From DASYTH01 sp035762905 (GTDB taxonomy: Bacteria; Actinomycetota; Actinomycetes; Mycobacteriales; Pseudonocardiaceae), in NCBI RefSeq assembly GCF_035762905.1, contig NZ_DASUCC010000058.1, positions 1-38,366 of the forward strand: a DNA stretch of 38,366 bases. Direction: 5' to 3'. Every line of letters begins with the position of its first letter. The first letter of the stretch is position 1. Made by a program: the position numbers and the translations under genes. Positions 24,749-33,417 of the stretch are shown one piece after another. Under the pieces are notes generated by a model, which searched no databases, was not told where the DNA came from, and saw only the letters and a program-made list of their open reading frames with translations.

Positions 24749-24994
24749 GTGAGTGTCGTCGAGACCGTACTCGTCTTCGTGGCGATCCCGACCGCCATCT
24801 ACGTGGCGGTCGCGCTGCTGACCCTGCCCGACCGGCAGTCCCGGGCGCCGAGGTACCGGCCCGGCCAGCCCTGGGACTACCCGCCGGTGTGGTGGACCGC
24901 CAATCCGGCCGGTCTGCACGGTGGCCCGGGCGCCCCGGCCACCGGCGCGGCGCGGCGCGGCACGGCCAAGGGAGGTGCCCGTGGCAGCTGGTAA
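24749..24994 (+). CDS. Small single-pass membrane protein (possible cytochrome aa3 accessory subunit)
   Basis: Protein of 81 aa. One membrane helix at the N-terminus (VVETVLVFVAIPTAIYVAVALLTL, about 2-26), then a Pro/Trp segment RPGQPWDYPPVWWTANP and a basic tail ending KGGARGSW. It occupies the place of mycobacterial Rv2468A. From memory, two small proteins encoded near pepN in M. smegmatis (MSMEG_4692/4693) were found as accessory subunits of the bcc-aa3 respiratory supercomplex, so a CtaJ-like role is possible but not shown here. The start is GTG 24749 with a -10-like box 7 nt upstream and no ribosome site. It overlaps the next gene by 14 bp. Confidence 0.75.
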   Translation: MSVVETVLVFVAIPTAIYVAVALLTLPDRQSRAPRYRPGQPWDYPPVWWTANPAGLHGGPGAPATGAARRGTAKGGARGSW

Positions 24995-25502
24995 CCCCGG
25001 CACGACCGAGGCCGCCGTCGAGCGCGTCGACACCGCGGAGGCCAACGTCGTCGAGGATCCCGAGCACGGCTACGCCGCCGCGGTGACCGCGAGCGGGCGG
25101 ATCTCGGTGGCTCGGGCGCGCCGCGACACCGTCCCCGAACTGCCGTTCAACACGGTTCAACTGTCCCGGTTGGACGAGGCGCTCACGCTGTCCTCCCGGG
25201 CCACCGGCCTGTACTTCAGCGTGTACCTGGGCGACCTGGGCCAGGACACCCGGGCCGGCGCCGAGGCGCTGCACGCCAGCCACGAGGAGAACGCGGCGGA
25301 CTCGGTGCTGCTCGCCGTCTCACCCGGCCAGCGTCGGGTCGAGATCGTCACCGGCGCCGAGGCGTCCCGCCGGCTCCCGGACCGCGCCTGCAACCTCGCG
25401 GTGATGAGCATGGTCGCCTCGTTCAAGGAAGGCGACCTGGTCGGCGGCCTGGTCAGCGCCCTGCGCATGCTCAGCGACCAAGCTGGTCGGTCACCCCACT
25501 AA
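24981..25502 (+). CDS. DUF5130-family protein (Rv2468c-like)
   Basis: Protein of 173 aa of the actinobacterial DUF5130 type, function unknown. The core (LSRLDEALTLSSRATGLYFSVYLGDLGQ, LLAVSPGQRRVEIVTGAEASRRL, DRACNLAVMSMVASFKEGDLVGGLVSAL) resembles the TPM domain of phosphatase or assembly-factor-like proteins, without a signal peptide. GTG 24981 has GGAGG at 24971-24975, spacing 5, inside the preceding small membrane gene, so the pair is co-translated. If the small protein is a respiratory subunit, this protein may help in its assembly or repair (inference). A long palindrome follows 6 bp after the stop. Confidence 0.85.
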   Translation: MAAGNPGTTEAAVERVDTAEANVVEDPEHGYAAAVTASGRISVARARRDTVPELPFNTVQLSRLDEALTLSSRATGLYFSVYLGDLGQDTRAGAEALHASHEENAADSVLLAVSPGQRRVEIVTGAEASRRLPDRACNLAVMSMVASFKEGDLVGGLVSALRMLSDQAGRSPH

Positions 25503-25508
25503 CCAGTA

Positions 25509-25554
25509 ACCCCGCTCGCCCGGAGGGCCGGCCGGCCCTCCGGGCGAGCGGGGT
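25509..25554. terminator. 46-bp perfect palindrome between convergent genes
   Basis: All 23 base pairs match, from A25509/T25554 to the centre at 25531/25532, almost entirely G/C. It fills most of the 63-bp gap between the DUF5130 gene and pepN. As RNA it forms a very stable hairpin from either strand, so a bidirectional terminator without a T-tract is the likely role. Confidence 0.8.
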
Positions 25555-25565
25555 CTCAGCACCCC

Positions 25566-28127
25566 TCAAACGCCGTCGAACTCGCGGGCGGCGAGGGCGC
25601 GCACGATGCCGGCTCGGCCCTCGGAGACCAGGCGGCGCAGGGCCGGCGGGTGAGACTCCTCGGCCAGCCACTCGTCGGACGCGGCCACCGTCTCCCGGGC
25701 CACCGACCACGCCGGGAACAGCCCGAGCACGGTCGGCTGGGCGCGCTCGCTCGACCGGCGCTCCCACACCCCGGCCACGTCCGCGAAGTACCGCGCCATG
25801 AACGGGGCCAGCAGCTCCTTCTGGCTCGGGTGCGAGAACCCGGAGATGATCGACTCGTTGATCGCGTTGGGCAGGTCGTCGTCGTGCACCGCCCGCCGCC
25901 ACGCCTCCGCCTTGGACTCCGCGTTCGGCCGCAGCGCCCGGGCCCGCTCGGCCTGGCGCTGCCCGGTGGCCGTGGAGTCCCGCTCGAACAGCCGCTCGAT
26001 CTCGTCGTCGGTGGCGGCGCCGTGCGCGACCAGCGCCTGCACCAGCCGCCAGCGCAGGTCGGTGTCCACCACGAGGCCGGGCAGCGGATCGGTGTCGTTG
26101 AGCCAGCCGCGCAGCACCGTCAGCTTGTCCGGCTCCAGCGCCGAGGAGGCCAGCGCGTTGACGAACGCCAGCTGGTGGTCCGAGCCGGGCTCGTCGGCCC
26201 GGGCCAGCTCCAGGATCCGGTCGGTGAACATCTTCCAGCCGCGCGGCGCCCAGGCCGGGTCGGCGTAGGAGCCGATCGCGGTCTGCGCCTGCATCAGCAG
26301 CCGCTGCACCACGCCGACCTCGGTCTCGGCCGGCAGCCCGTGGCAGACCAGCGTGACGAAGTCCCGGGCCTTGAGCTCGGCCTCCCTGGTCATCTCCCAG
26401 GCCGCCGACCAGCACAGGGTGCGCGGCAACGGCTCGACGATGTCGCCGATCCGGTCGATCAGCGTGGTCAGCGAGTCCGGGTCCAGCCGCATCGTGCAGT
26501 AGCTCAGGTCGTCGTCGTTGACCAGCAGCAGCTTTCCGCGCGGCACCCCGACCAGCTCCGGCACCTCGGTGCGCTCGCCGTCGACGTCGACCTCGCGCCG
26601 GTGCGTGCGAACCAGCTTGCCGTCTTCGTCGTCGTAGATCCCGATCGCCACCCGGTGGGTGCGCAGTTCCCCGCCACCCGGCTTCGCGCCGCCCTGGGCG
26701 ATGGCGAACTCGGTGAACCGGCCCTCGGCGTCCACCCCGAAAACCGGGCGCAGCGGGTTGAGCCCGGTGGTCTCCAGCCACTGCGCGCTCCACCAGGACA
26801 GGTCCCGCCCGGACGCCTCCTCGAGCGCGGCAAGCAGATCGGCGAGGGTGGCGTTGCCCCACGCGTGCTTGCGGAAGTAGACCCGCAGCCCGGACAGGAA
26901 GTTCTCGGTGCCGACGTAGGCGACCAGCTGCTTGAGCACGCTGGCGCCCTTGGCGTAGGTGATCCCGTCGAAGTTGACCTCGACCGCCTGCAGGTCCGGG
27001 ATGTCCGCGGCGATCGGGTGCGTCGAGGGCAGCTGGTCCTGCCGGTAGGCCCAGGACTTCTCGATGTTGGCGAAGCTGGTCCAGGCGTGCGCGTACTCGG
27101 TGGCTTCGGCCTGGGCGAGCACGCTGGCGAACGTGGCGAACGACTCGTTCAGCCACAGGTCGTCCCACCAGCGCATGGTGACCAGGTCGCCGAACCACAT
27201 GTGCGCCATCTCGTGCAGCACGGTCTCGCACCGGCGCTCATAGGCGTACCGGGTGACCCGGCTGCGGAACACGTAGTCCTCGAGGAAGGTCACGCAGCCG
27301 GCGTTCTCCATGGCGCCGGCGTTGAACTCCGGCACGAAGCACTGGTCGTACTTGCCGAACGGGTAGGGCACACCGAAGTTGCGGTGGAAGTACGCGAAGC
27401 CCTGCTTGGTCTCGGTGAACAGCCGCTCATGGTCCATGTGCTCGGCAAGCGACGCCCGGCAGTAGAGCCCGAGCGGGATCGTGACGTCGTTGTCCCGGTA
27501 CTCGTCGCGCCACTCCGCGTACGGTCCGGCCACCAGTGCCACCAGGTAGGTCGACATCGGCTTGGTGGTCTCGAACACGTGCCGGACTCCGCCATCGGCG
27601 GTGTCCACTGTGGACTCGATGGCCGAGTTGGAGATCACCAGCCAACCCTTGGGCGCCAGCACGGTGAGCTGGTATGTGGCCTTGAGGTCGGGCTGGTCGA
27701 AACAGGCGAACATCCGCTTGGCGTCGGCGGTCTCGAACTGGGTGTAGAGGTAGACGCTCTTGTCCACCGGGTCGACGAACCGGTGCAGCCCCTCGCCGGT
27801 GTTCATGTACCGGCAGTCCGCCTCGATCCGCAGCTCGTTGCGCTCGGCGAGGGCGGCCAGCGGGATGCCGGCCTCTTCCTGGTAGCCGGACATGTCCAGC
27901 GGCGCGCCGTTGAGCTCCGCCGACCGCACCGAGTCGGCGATCAGGTCGATCCAGCTGGCGGCGCCGGCCACGCGGCTGCGGAACCGGACGGTGGTGTTCG
28001 AGCGGAAGGTCCCTTCCCCGGGTTGACCGATGCCGTCGGTGAGGTCGAGCTCGATGGCATAGGAGTCCACCTCGAGCAACGCGGCGCGCTGCTGGGCTTC
28101 GTCACGGGTCAGGTTGGGGGCTGCCAC
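25566..28127 (-). CDS. pepN: Aminopeptidase N, M1 family zinc metallopeptidase
   Basis: Cytoplasmic M1 aminopeptidase of 853 aa that removes N-terminal residues from peptides. Exopeptidase motif GAMEN at 271-275; zinc site HEMAH (His305, Glu306, His309) with the third ligand Glu328 in LWLNESF. The N-terminal beta domain (SYAIELDLTDG) and the C-terminal helical ERAP1-like domain are complete, so length is normal for actinobacterial PepN. The GTG start has AGGTGA at suitable spacing. The gene is divergent from the Rv2466c-like gene (108-bp gap, no clear operator) and convergent with DUF5130, the same as in mycobacteria (Rv2467). Confidence 0.96.
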   Translation of the reverse strand: MAAPNLTRDEAQQRAALLEVDSYAIELDLTDGIGQPGEGTFRSNTTVRFRSRVAGAASWIDLIADSVRSAELNGAPLDMSGYQEEAGIPLAALAERNELRIEADCRYMNTGEGLHRFVDPVDKSVYLYTQFETADAKRMFACFDQPDLKATYQLTVLAPKGWLVISNSAIESTVDTADGGVRHVFETTKPMSTYLVALVAGPYAEWRDEYRDNDVTIPLGLYCRASLAEHMDHERLFTETKQGFAYFHRNFGVPYPFGKYDQCFVPEFNAGAMENAGCVTFLEDYVFRSRVTRYAYERRCETVLHEMAHMWFGDLVTMRWWDDLWLNESFATFASVLAQAEATEYAHAWTSFANIEKSWAYRQDQLPSTHPIAADIPDLQAVEVNFDGITYAKGASVLKQLVAYVGTENFLSGLRVYFRKHAWGNATLADLLAALEEASGRDLSWWSAQWLETTGLNPLRPVFGVDAEGRFTEFAIAQGGAKPGGGELRTHRVAIGIYDDEDGKLVRTHRREVDVDGERTEVPELVGVPRGKLLLVNDDDLSYCTMRLDPDSLTTLIDRIGDIVEPLPRTLCWSAAWEMTREAELKARDFVTLVCHGLPAETEVGVVQRLLMQAQTAIGSYADPAWAPRGWKMFTDRILELARADEPGSDHQLAFVNALASSALEPDKLTVLRGWLNDTDPLPGLVVDTDLRWRLVQALVAHGAATDDEIERLFERDSTATGQRQAERARALRPNAESKAEAWRRAVHDDDLPNAINESIISGFSHPSQKELLAPFMARYFADVAGVWERRSSERAQPTVLGLFPAWSVARETVAASDEWLAEESHPPALRRLVSEGRAGIVRALAAREFDGV
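27603..27615. repeat. Iterated palindrome GTCCACWGTGGAC, copy 2
   Basis: GTCCACTGTGGAC inside pepN coding sequence. Confidence 0.7.
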
Positions 28128-28235
28128 TGATCACCTCGGTAGGGTCTGGTACTGACAATCGCATCCAATCACGTTCGAGTCGGAAGGTCTCCGCTGACAG
28201 GGAAGAACACCCGCCCGAGTCGGGTTGATCTGGTC

Positions 28236-28850
28236 ATGACAACAGCTGGCAAGACCAAAGTCGACTTCTATTTCGATCCGGCATGTCCGTTCGCCTGGAT
28301 CACCTCCCGGTGGATCGTCGAGGTCGACAAGCACCGGGACATCGATCTGCGGTTCCGGGTGATGAGCCTCTCGGTGCTCAACGAGGGGCGTGACCTACCC
28401 GAGGAGTACCAGCAGGCGATGGAGCGTGCCTGGGGTCCGGTTCGAGTGTGCATCGCCGCCGCCGAGAAGAACGGCGAGGAGGTGCTGCGCGACCTGTACA
28501 CGGCGATGGGTACGCGCATCCACAACCGCAAGTACGAGGACCCGGACCTGGTCATCAGGGAGTCGCTTGCCGAGGTCGGGCTGCCGGCTGAGCTGGCCGA
28601 GGCGGCGCACAGCACCGAGTACGACGACGCGCTGCGCCGCAGCCACCACGAGGGCATGGACCCGGTCGGCATGGACGTCGGGACGCCCACCATCCACGTC
28701 GACGGGGTGGCGTTCTTCGGCCCGGTGCTGACCTCGATCCCGCGCGGGGAGGACGCGCTTCGGCTGTTCGACGGAACCGTTGCGGTGGCGAGCTTCCCGA
28801 ACTTCTTCGAGATTAAGCGCACAAGGACCGGTGAGCTGAACTTCGACTAG
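28236..28850 (+). CDS. Mycothiol-dependent oxidoreductase, Rv2466c/DsbA-like, single active-site Cys
   Basis: Thioredoxin-fold DsbA-like protein of 204 aa, orthologous in position and sequence to M. tuberculosis Rv2466c, a mycothiol-dependent reductase that acts on nitro compounds and protects against oxidants. VDFYFDPACPFAWITSRWIV carries the active site; here it reads Cys17-Pro-Phe-Ala20, whereas Rv2466c has CPWC, so the resolving Cys is lost and a monothiol mechanism with mycothiol is expected. VGTPTIHVDGVAFFGPVL contains the cis-Pro loop (Thr-Pro). No signal peptide, so cytoplasmic. ATG 28236 has no strong ribosome site. The aldehyde dehydrogenase follows after 34 nt on the same strand. 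Confidence 0.9.
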   Translation: MTTAGKTKVDFYFDPACPFAWITSRWIVEVDKHRDIDLRFRVMSLSVLNEGRDLPEEYQQAMERAWGPVRVCIAAAEKNGEEVLRDLYTAMGTRIHNRKYEDPDLVIRESLAEVGLPAELAEAAHSTEYDDALRRSHHEGMDPVGMDVGTPTIHVDGVAFFGPVLTSIPRGEDALRLFDGTVAVASFPNFFEIKRTRTGELNFD

Positions 28851-28884
28851 GGTCCAATAACAGAACCGCATTCTAGGAGGACCA

Positions 28885-30301
<1,417 letters not shown>

Positions 30302-30321
<20 letters not shown>

Positions 30322-31018
30322 GGTACTCGGCGGCCAACTCGTCCCGCTGACCGCGTACGAACGCCGGGTCCACCGGGTCGCCGTGGCCGGGCACGATCAC
30401 CCGGGGGGCCAGCGCCAGCAGCACGTCCAGGGCGGCCGGCCATTCCCGCGGGTAGGCGTCCGGACCGACCGCAGGCGGCGCGCCCTGCTCGACCAGGTCG
30501 CCGGCGAACAGCACGCCGGCGTCCGGCACGTGCGCGACCACGTCGCCGCCGGTGTGCCCGCGGCCGGGGTGCAGCAGGGTCACCGTGCGCCCGCCCAGAT
30601 CCAGCTCGACCGCGCCCGGCACCAGCTCGCTCGGCACCACCACGCGCGCCGTGCGCACCCGCCCGGCCAGGTCCGGCCGGCCGGCGTCGAGGAAGTGCCG
30701 CACGCCCTCGTCGCGATGCTGTTCGGCGTTGCCGGCGATCTCGTCCCGGCAGACCGGGTGCGCCAAGACCGGACCGGCGCCGAGCCCGGCGGTGCCGAGG
30801 AAGTGGTCCCAGTGCGCGTGCGTGACCAGCAGGGTCAACGGCAGCGGGGTCACCGCGCGGACCGCCGCGAGCCATTCGGCGCCGTGCGCCTCGTCGGTGC
30901 CGCTGTCCACGACCAGACCCCGCTCCGCGCCGACGACCAGGCCCAGCGTCTGGTCCAGCTCGGCGTGCCGGCGGGCGAACACCCGGTCGGCCACCTCGAT
31001 CATCGCCTCGGCGGTCAC
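30302..31018 (-). CDS. Metallo-beta-lactamase-fold hydrolase
   Basis: MBL-fold metallohydrolase of 238 aa, glyoxalase II-like. Metal ligands are complete: THAHWDH (HxHxDH), GRGHTGGD with the next His, FAGDLVEQG with the bridging Asp, and VIVPGHGDP with the last His. The real substrate is unknown; in a mycothiol organism a mycothiol thioester hydrolase is one possibility (inference from the aldehyde dehydrogenase next door). The start is GTG 31018, or ATG 31003 five codons in; neither has a clear ribosome site. The 17-bp gap to rpiB contains the rpiB -10-like box. Confidence 0.88.
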
Positions 31019-31023
31019 CCGGA

Positions 31024-31029
31024 TACTCT
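31024..31029 (+). promoter_or_regulatory. Candidate -10 box for leaderless rpiB
   Basis: TACTCT fits TANNNT and ends 6 nt before GTG 31036, in a 17-bp gap that has no Shine-Dalgarno. Any -35 would lie inside the divergent hydrolase gene. Confidence 0.45.
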
Positions 31030-31035
31030 GCCAGC

Positions 31036-31506
<471 letters not shown>

Positions 31507-31511
31507 GCGCC

Positions 31512-32321
31512 GTGCCGGAGGGACACACGCTGCACCGGCTGGCCCGGGCGCACCAGCGGCGCTACGGCGGCCGGCCGGTGCGGATCTCCAGTCCACAGGG
31601 GAGGTTCGCGGCCGCGGCGGCACTGCTGGACGGCCGGGTGCTGCGCCGGGCCGAGGCGCACGGCAAGCACCTGTTCCACGACTACGGCCCGGACGCCAAG
31701 GTGCACGTGCATCTGGGGCTGTACGGCCAGTTCCAGGAACACGAGCTGCCGGTCGCCCCGCCGGTCGGCGAGGTGCGGATGCGGATGGTCGGCGAGACAC
31801 ACTGGGCCGACCTGCGCGGTCCGGCCGCCTGCGAGCTGCTCACCGACATCGAGGTGGTCGCTCTGCGCGCCCGCCTCGGCCCCGACCCGCTGCGCCGCGA
31901 CGCCGACCCGGACCGCGCCTGGGCCCGCATCTCCGCCTCCCGCAGGCCGGTCGCCGCCCTACTCATGGAACAGAACGTGGTCGCCGGGATCGGCAACGTC
32001 TACCGGGCCGAACTCCTGTTCCGCCACCGGATCCCGCCGCTGCTCCCCGGCCGCTCGCTCGACCGTCCACTGTGGACGGACATGTGGACCGACCTGGTTT
32101 CGTTGATGCGCCGCGGCGTCCGCACCGGCCGCATCGACACGGTCCGCGACGCCCACCTGCCCGGCGCGACCGGCCGCCCACCCCGCCGGGACCGCCACGG
32201 CGGCGAGGTCTACGTCTACCGCCGCGCCGGCCAACCCTGCCATGTCTGCGGCACCGAGGTCGCCACCCGACTCCTCGTCGCCCGCAAGCTCTACTGGTGC
32301 CCCAGCTGCCAGGCCGGGTAG
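31512..32321 (+). CDS. nei: Fpg/Nei-family DNA glycosylase (Nei-like)
   Basis: Base-excision repair glycosylase/AP lyase of 269 aa for oxidised bases. After Met removal the N-terminus is Pro-Glu-Gly-His-Thr; Pro2 is the Schiff-base nucleophile and Glu3 the acid. PEGHT is the Nei-type signature, distinct from PELPE of Fpg. LFHDYGPDAKVHVHLGLYGQF contains the beta-strand region, NVVAGIGNVYRAELLF is the helix-two-turn-helix, and CHVCGTEVATRLLVARKLYWC with CPSCQ is the zinc finger. GTG 31512 is fixed by the required N-terminal Pro. Corresponds to Rv2464c. Convergent with the next gene. Confidence 0.92.
   Translation: MPEGHTLHRLARAHQRRYGGRPVRISSPQGRFAAAAALLDGRVLRRAEAHGKHLFHDYGPDAKVHVHLGLYGQFQEHELPVAPPVGEVRMRMVGETHWADLRGPAACELLTDIEVVALRARLGPDPLRRDADPDRAWARISASRRPVAALLMEQNVVAGIGNVYRAELLFRHRIPPLLPGRSLDRPLWTDMWTDLVSLMRRGVRTGRIDTVRDAHLPGATGRPPRRDRHGGEVYVYRRAGQPCHVCGTEVATRLLVARKLYWCPSCQAG
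32065..32077. repeat. Iterated palindrome GTCCACWGTGGAC, copy 3
   Basis: GTCCACTGTGGAC inside the nei-like gene; symmetry extends two more bases each side (CCGTCCAC...GTGGACGG). Confidence 0.7.
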
Positions 32322-32345
32322 GAACGCGTCGGCACGTTCACCCCT

Positions 32346-32377
32346 CGGCGGCAGCACAGCGGCACGCCGTGCCGCCG
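32346..32377. terminator. Nested hairpin between convergent genes
   Basis: An outer 8-bp stem CGGCGGCA (32346-32353) with TGCCGCCG (32370-32377) competes with an inner 7-bp stem GCGGCAC (32359-32365) with GTGCCGC (32369-32375), loop 3. It lies in the 67-bp gap where nei and the glycine-tailed gene converge, so it probably terminates both. Confidence 0.5.
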
Positions 32378-32388
32378 CCGGGAACCCG

Positions 32389-33189
32389 TCAGAACCCGCC
32401 GAAGTCGCCGCCACCGAAATCGCCGCCGCCACCCCAGTCGCCGCCGCCACCACCCCAGTCGCCGCCGCTGTCGCCACCGAAGTCTCCGCCGCCGTCGCCA
32501 CCGTCACCGCCGTCGCCGCCGGACTCCAGCGCCTCCTGCTGACCGGCGTCGTAGCCGGCCTCCCACGCGTGCGCGTCCGGGATGCCGTACATGCCGGAGA
32601 ACATCGCGCTGAACAACACCATCGAGCCCAGGCCCCAGGCGCCGGCCACCAGCGCGGGCTTCCACCACGGCTCGCTGTACCAGCCCTGCGGCACCGGCCG
32701 GCCGGCCACCCGGCCGCCGGGGTAGTAGTGCGGGGTGCGCTCGCCGGGCTCCGGAGACGCCTCGTAGTCGTGCCCCTCCACGCTGACCCGCCGCTCCTCG
32801 GTGACCTTCCCGGCACGCCGCGCCTCGGGGTCCTCGGGCAGTTCTGGACCGGGGTCCAGGCCCATCGCGGTGCGCGCCGCGCGCACGTAGTACAGGCCCT
32901 CGAGCGCGGTCTTGGTGGTCAGCCTGGCCTGCTCGATGGTGCGGGCCTGCTCCATCTGCGAGCCGGCCGCGGTGTAGCGCTCCGAGGCGTCGGCGATCGC
33001 CTGCTTGGCCGCGTCGTTCGTGCCGACCAGGTTCATCACCTGGCCGCCGAGCCGCTCGACCCAGCGCCGCGCCTCCGCCTTGGCGTCGTCCAGCTGCTGC
33101 GCGCGCATGGTGGACCGGTTGCGGCTGTAGAACAGGCCGATGGCGAGCACACCGAGGATCAGCGCGAACACGACGATCGTCCCGGTCAT
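32389..33189 (-). CDS. Membrane protein with coiled region and Gly/Asp/Phe-rich tail (DUF1542-like?)
   Basis: Protein of 266 aa, family not firmly recognised; similar actinobacterial proteins are sometimes labelled DUF1542. An N-terminal helix TIVVFALILGVLAIGLFY anchors it. A charged helical stretch follows (RAQQLDDAKAEARRWVERL to SQMEQARTIEQARLTTKTAL, about 30-105), then a linker with PGERTPHYYPGGR, a second hydrophobic segment WWKPALVAGAWGLGSMVLFSAM (about 185-205), and a tail of GGDGGDGG and GGGDFGGGDFGGF units. ATG 33189 has GGAGGG just upstream. TATGTT at 33219-33214 (minus) could be the -10 box. The 228-bp gap to the MMPL gene (33190-33417) also has a 9-bp direct repeat CCGGACAAC (33208-33216, 33221-33229). 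Confidence 0.82.
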   Translation of the reverse strand: MTGTIVVFALILGVLAIGLFYSRNRSTMRAQQLDDAKAEARRWVERLGGQVMNLVGTNDAAKQAIADASERYTAAGSQMEQARTIEQARLTTKTALEGLYYVRAARTAMGLDPGPELPEDPEARRAGKVTEERRVSVEGHDYEASPEPGERTPHYYPGGRVAGRPVPQGWYSEPWWKPALVAGAWGLGSMVLFSAMFSGMYGIPDAHAWEAGYDAGQQEALESGGDGGDGGDGGGDFGGDSGGDWGGGGGDWGGGGDFGGGDFGGF

Positions 33190-33417
33190 AGGACCCTCCT
33201 GGGAACACCGGACAACATATCCGGACAACGGTGACGTTACCGCCGCGGTTCCCCGACCGCCGGGCACCGCAACGTGACCGCCCCGACACGGTCCGCGCCC
33301 GAACACTGAGAGACCGCTGAGATGCGGGCCAGATCACGGAAACCCGGGGTCCCGTCTGGACGGTTTCGGCCGATAACCTTTCGTACGGCGGGGTTGATCT
33401 GTGAGGGGAACAAGGTC

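Noticed and set aside
25509..25554. Insertion-sequence end or phage attachment site
   Set aside because: No transposase, integrase or target duplication nearby; position between convergent genes fits a terminator.
25650..28130. Plus-strand frame opposite pepN
   Set aside because: Shadow; pepN has full catalytic motifs.
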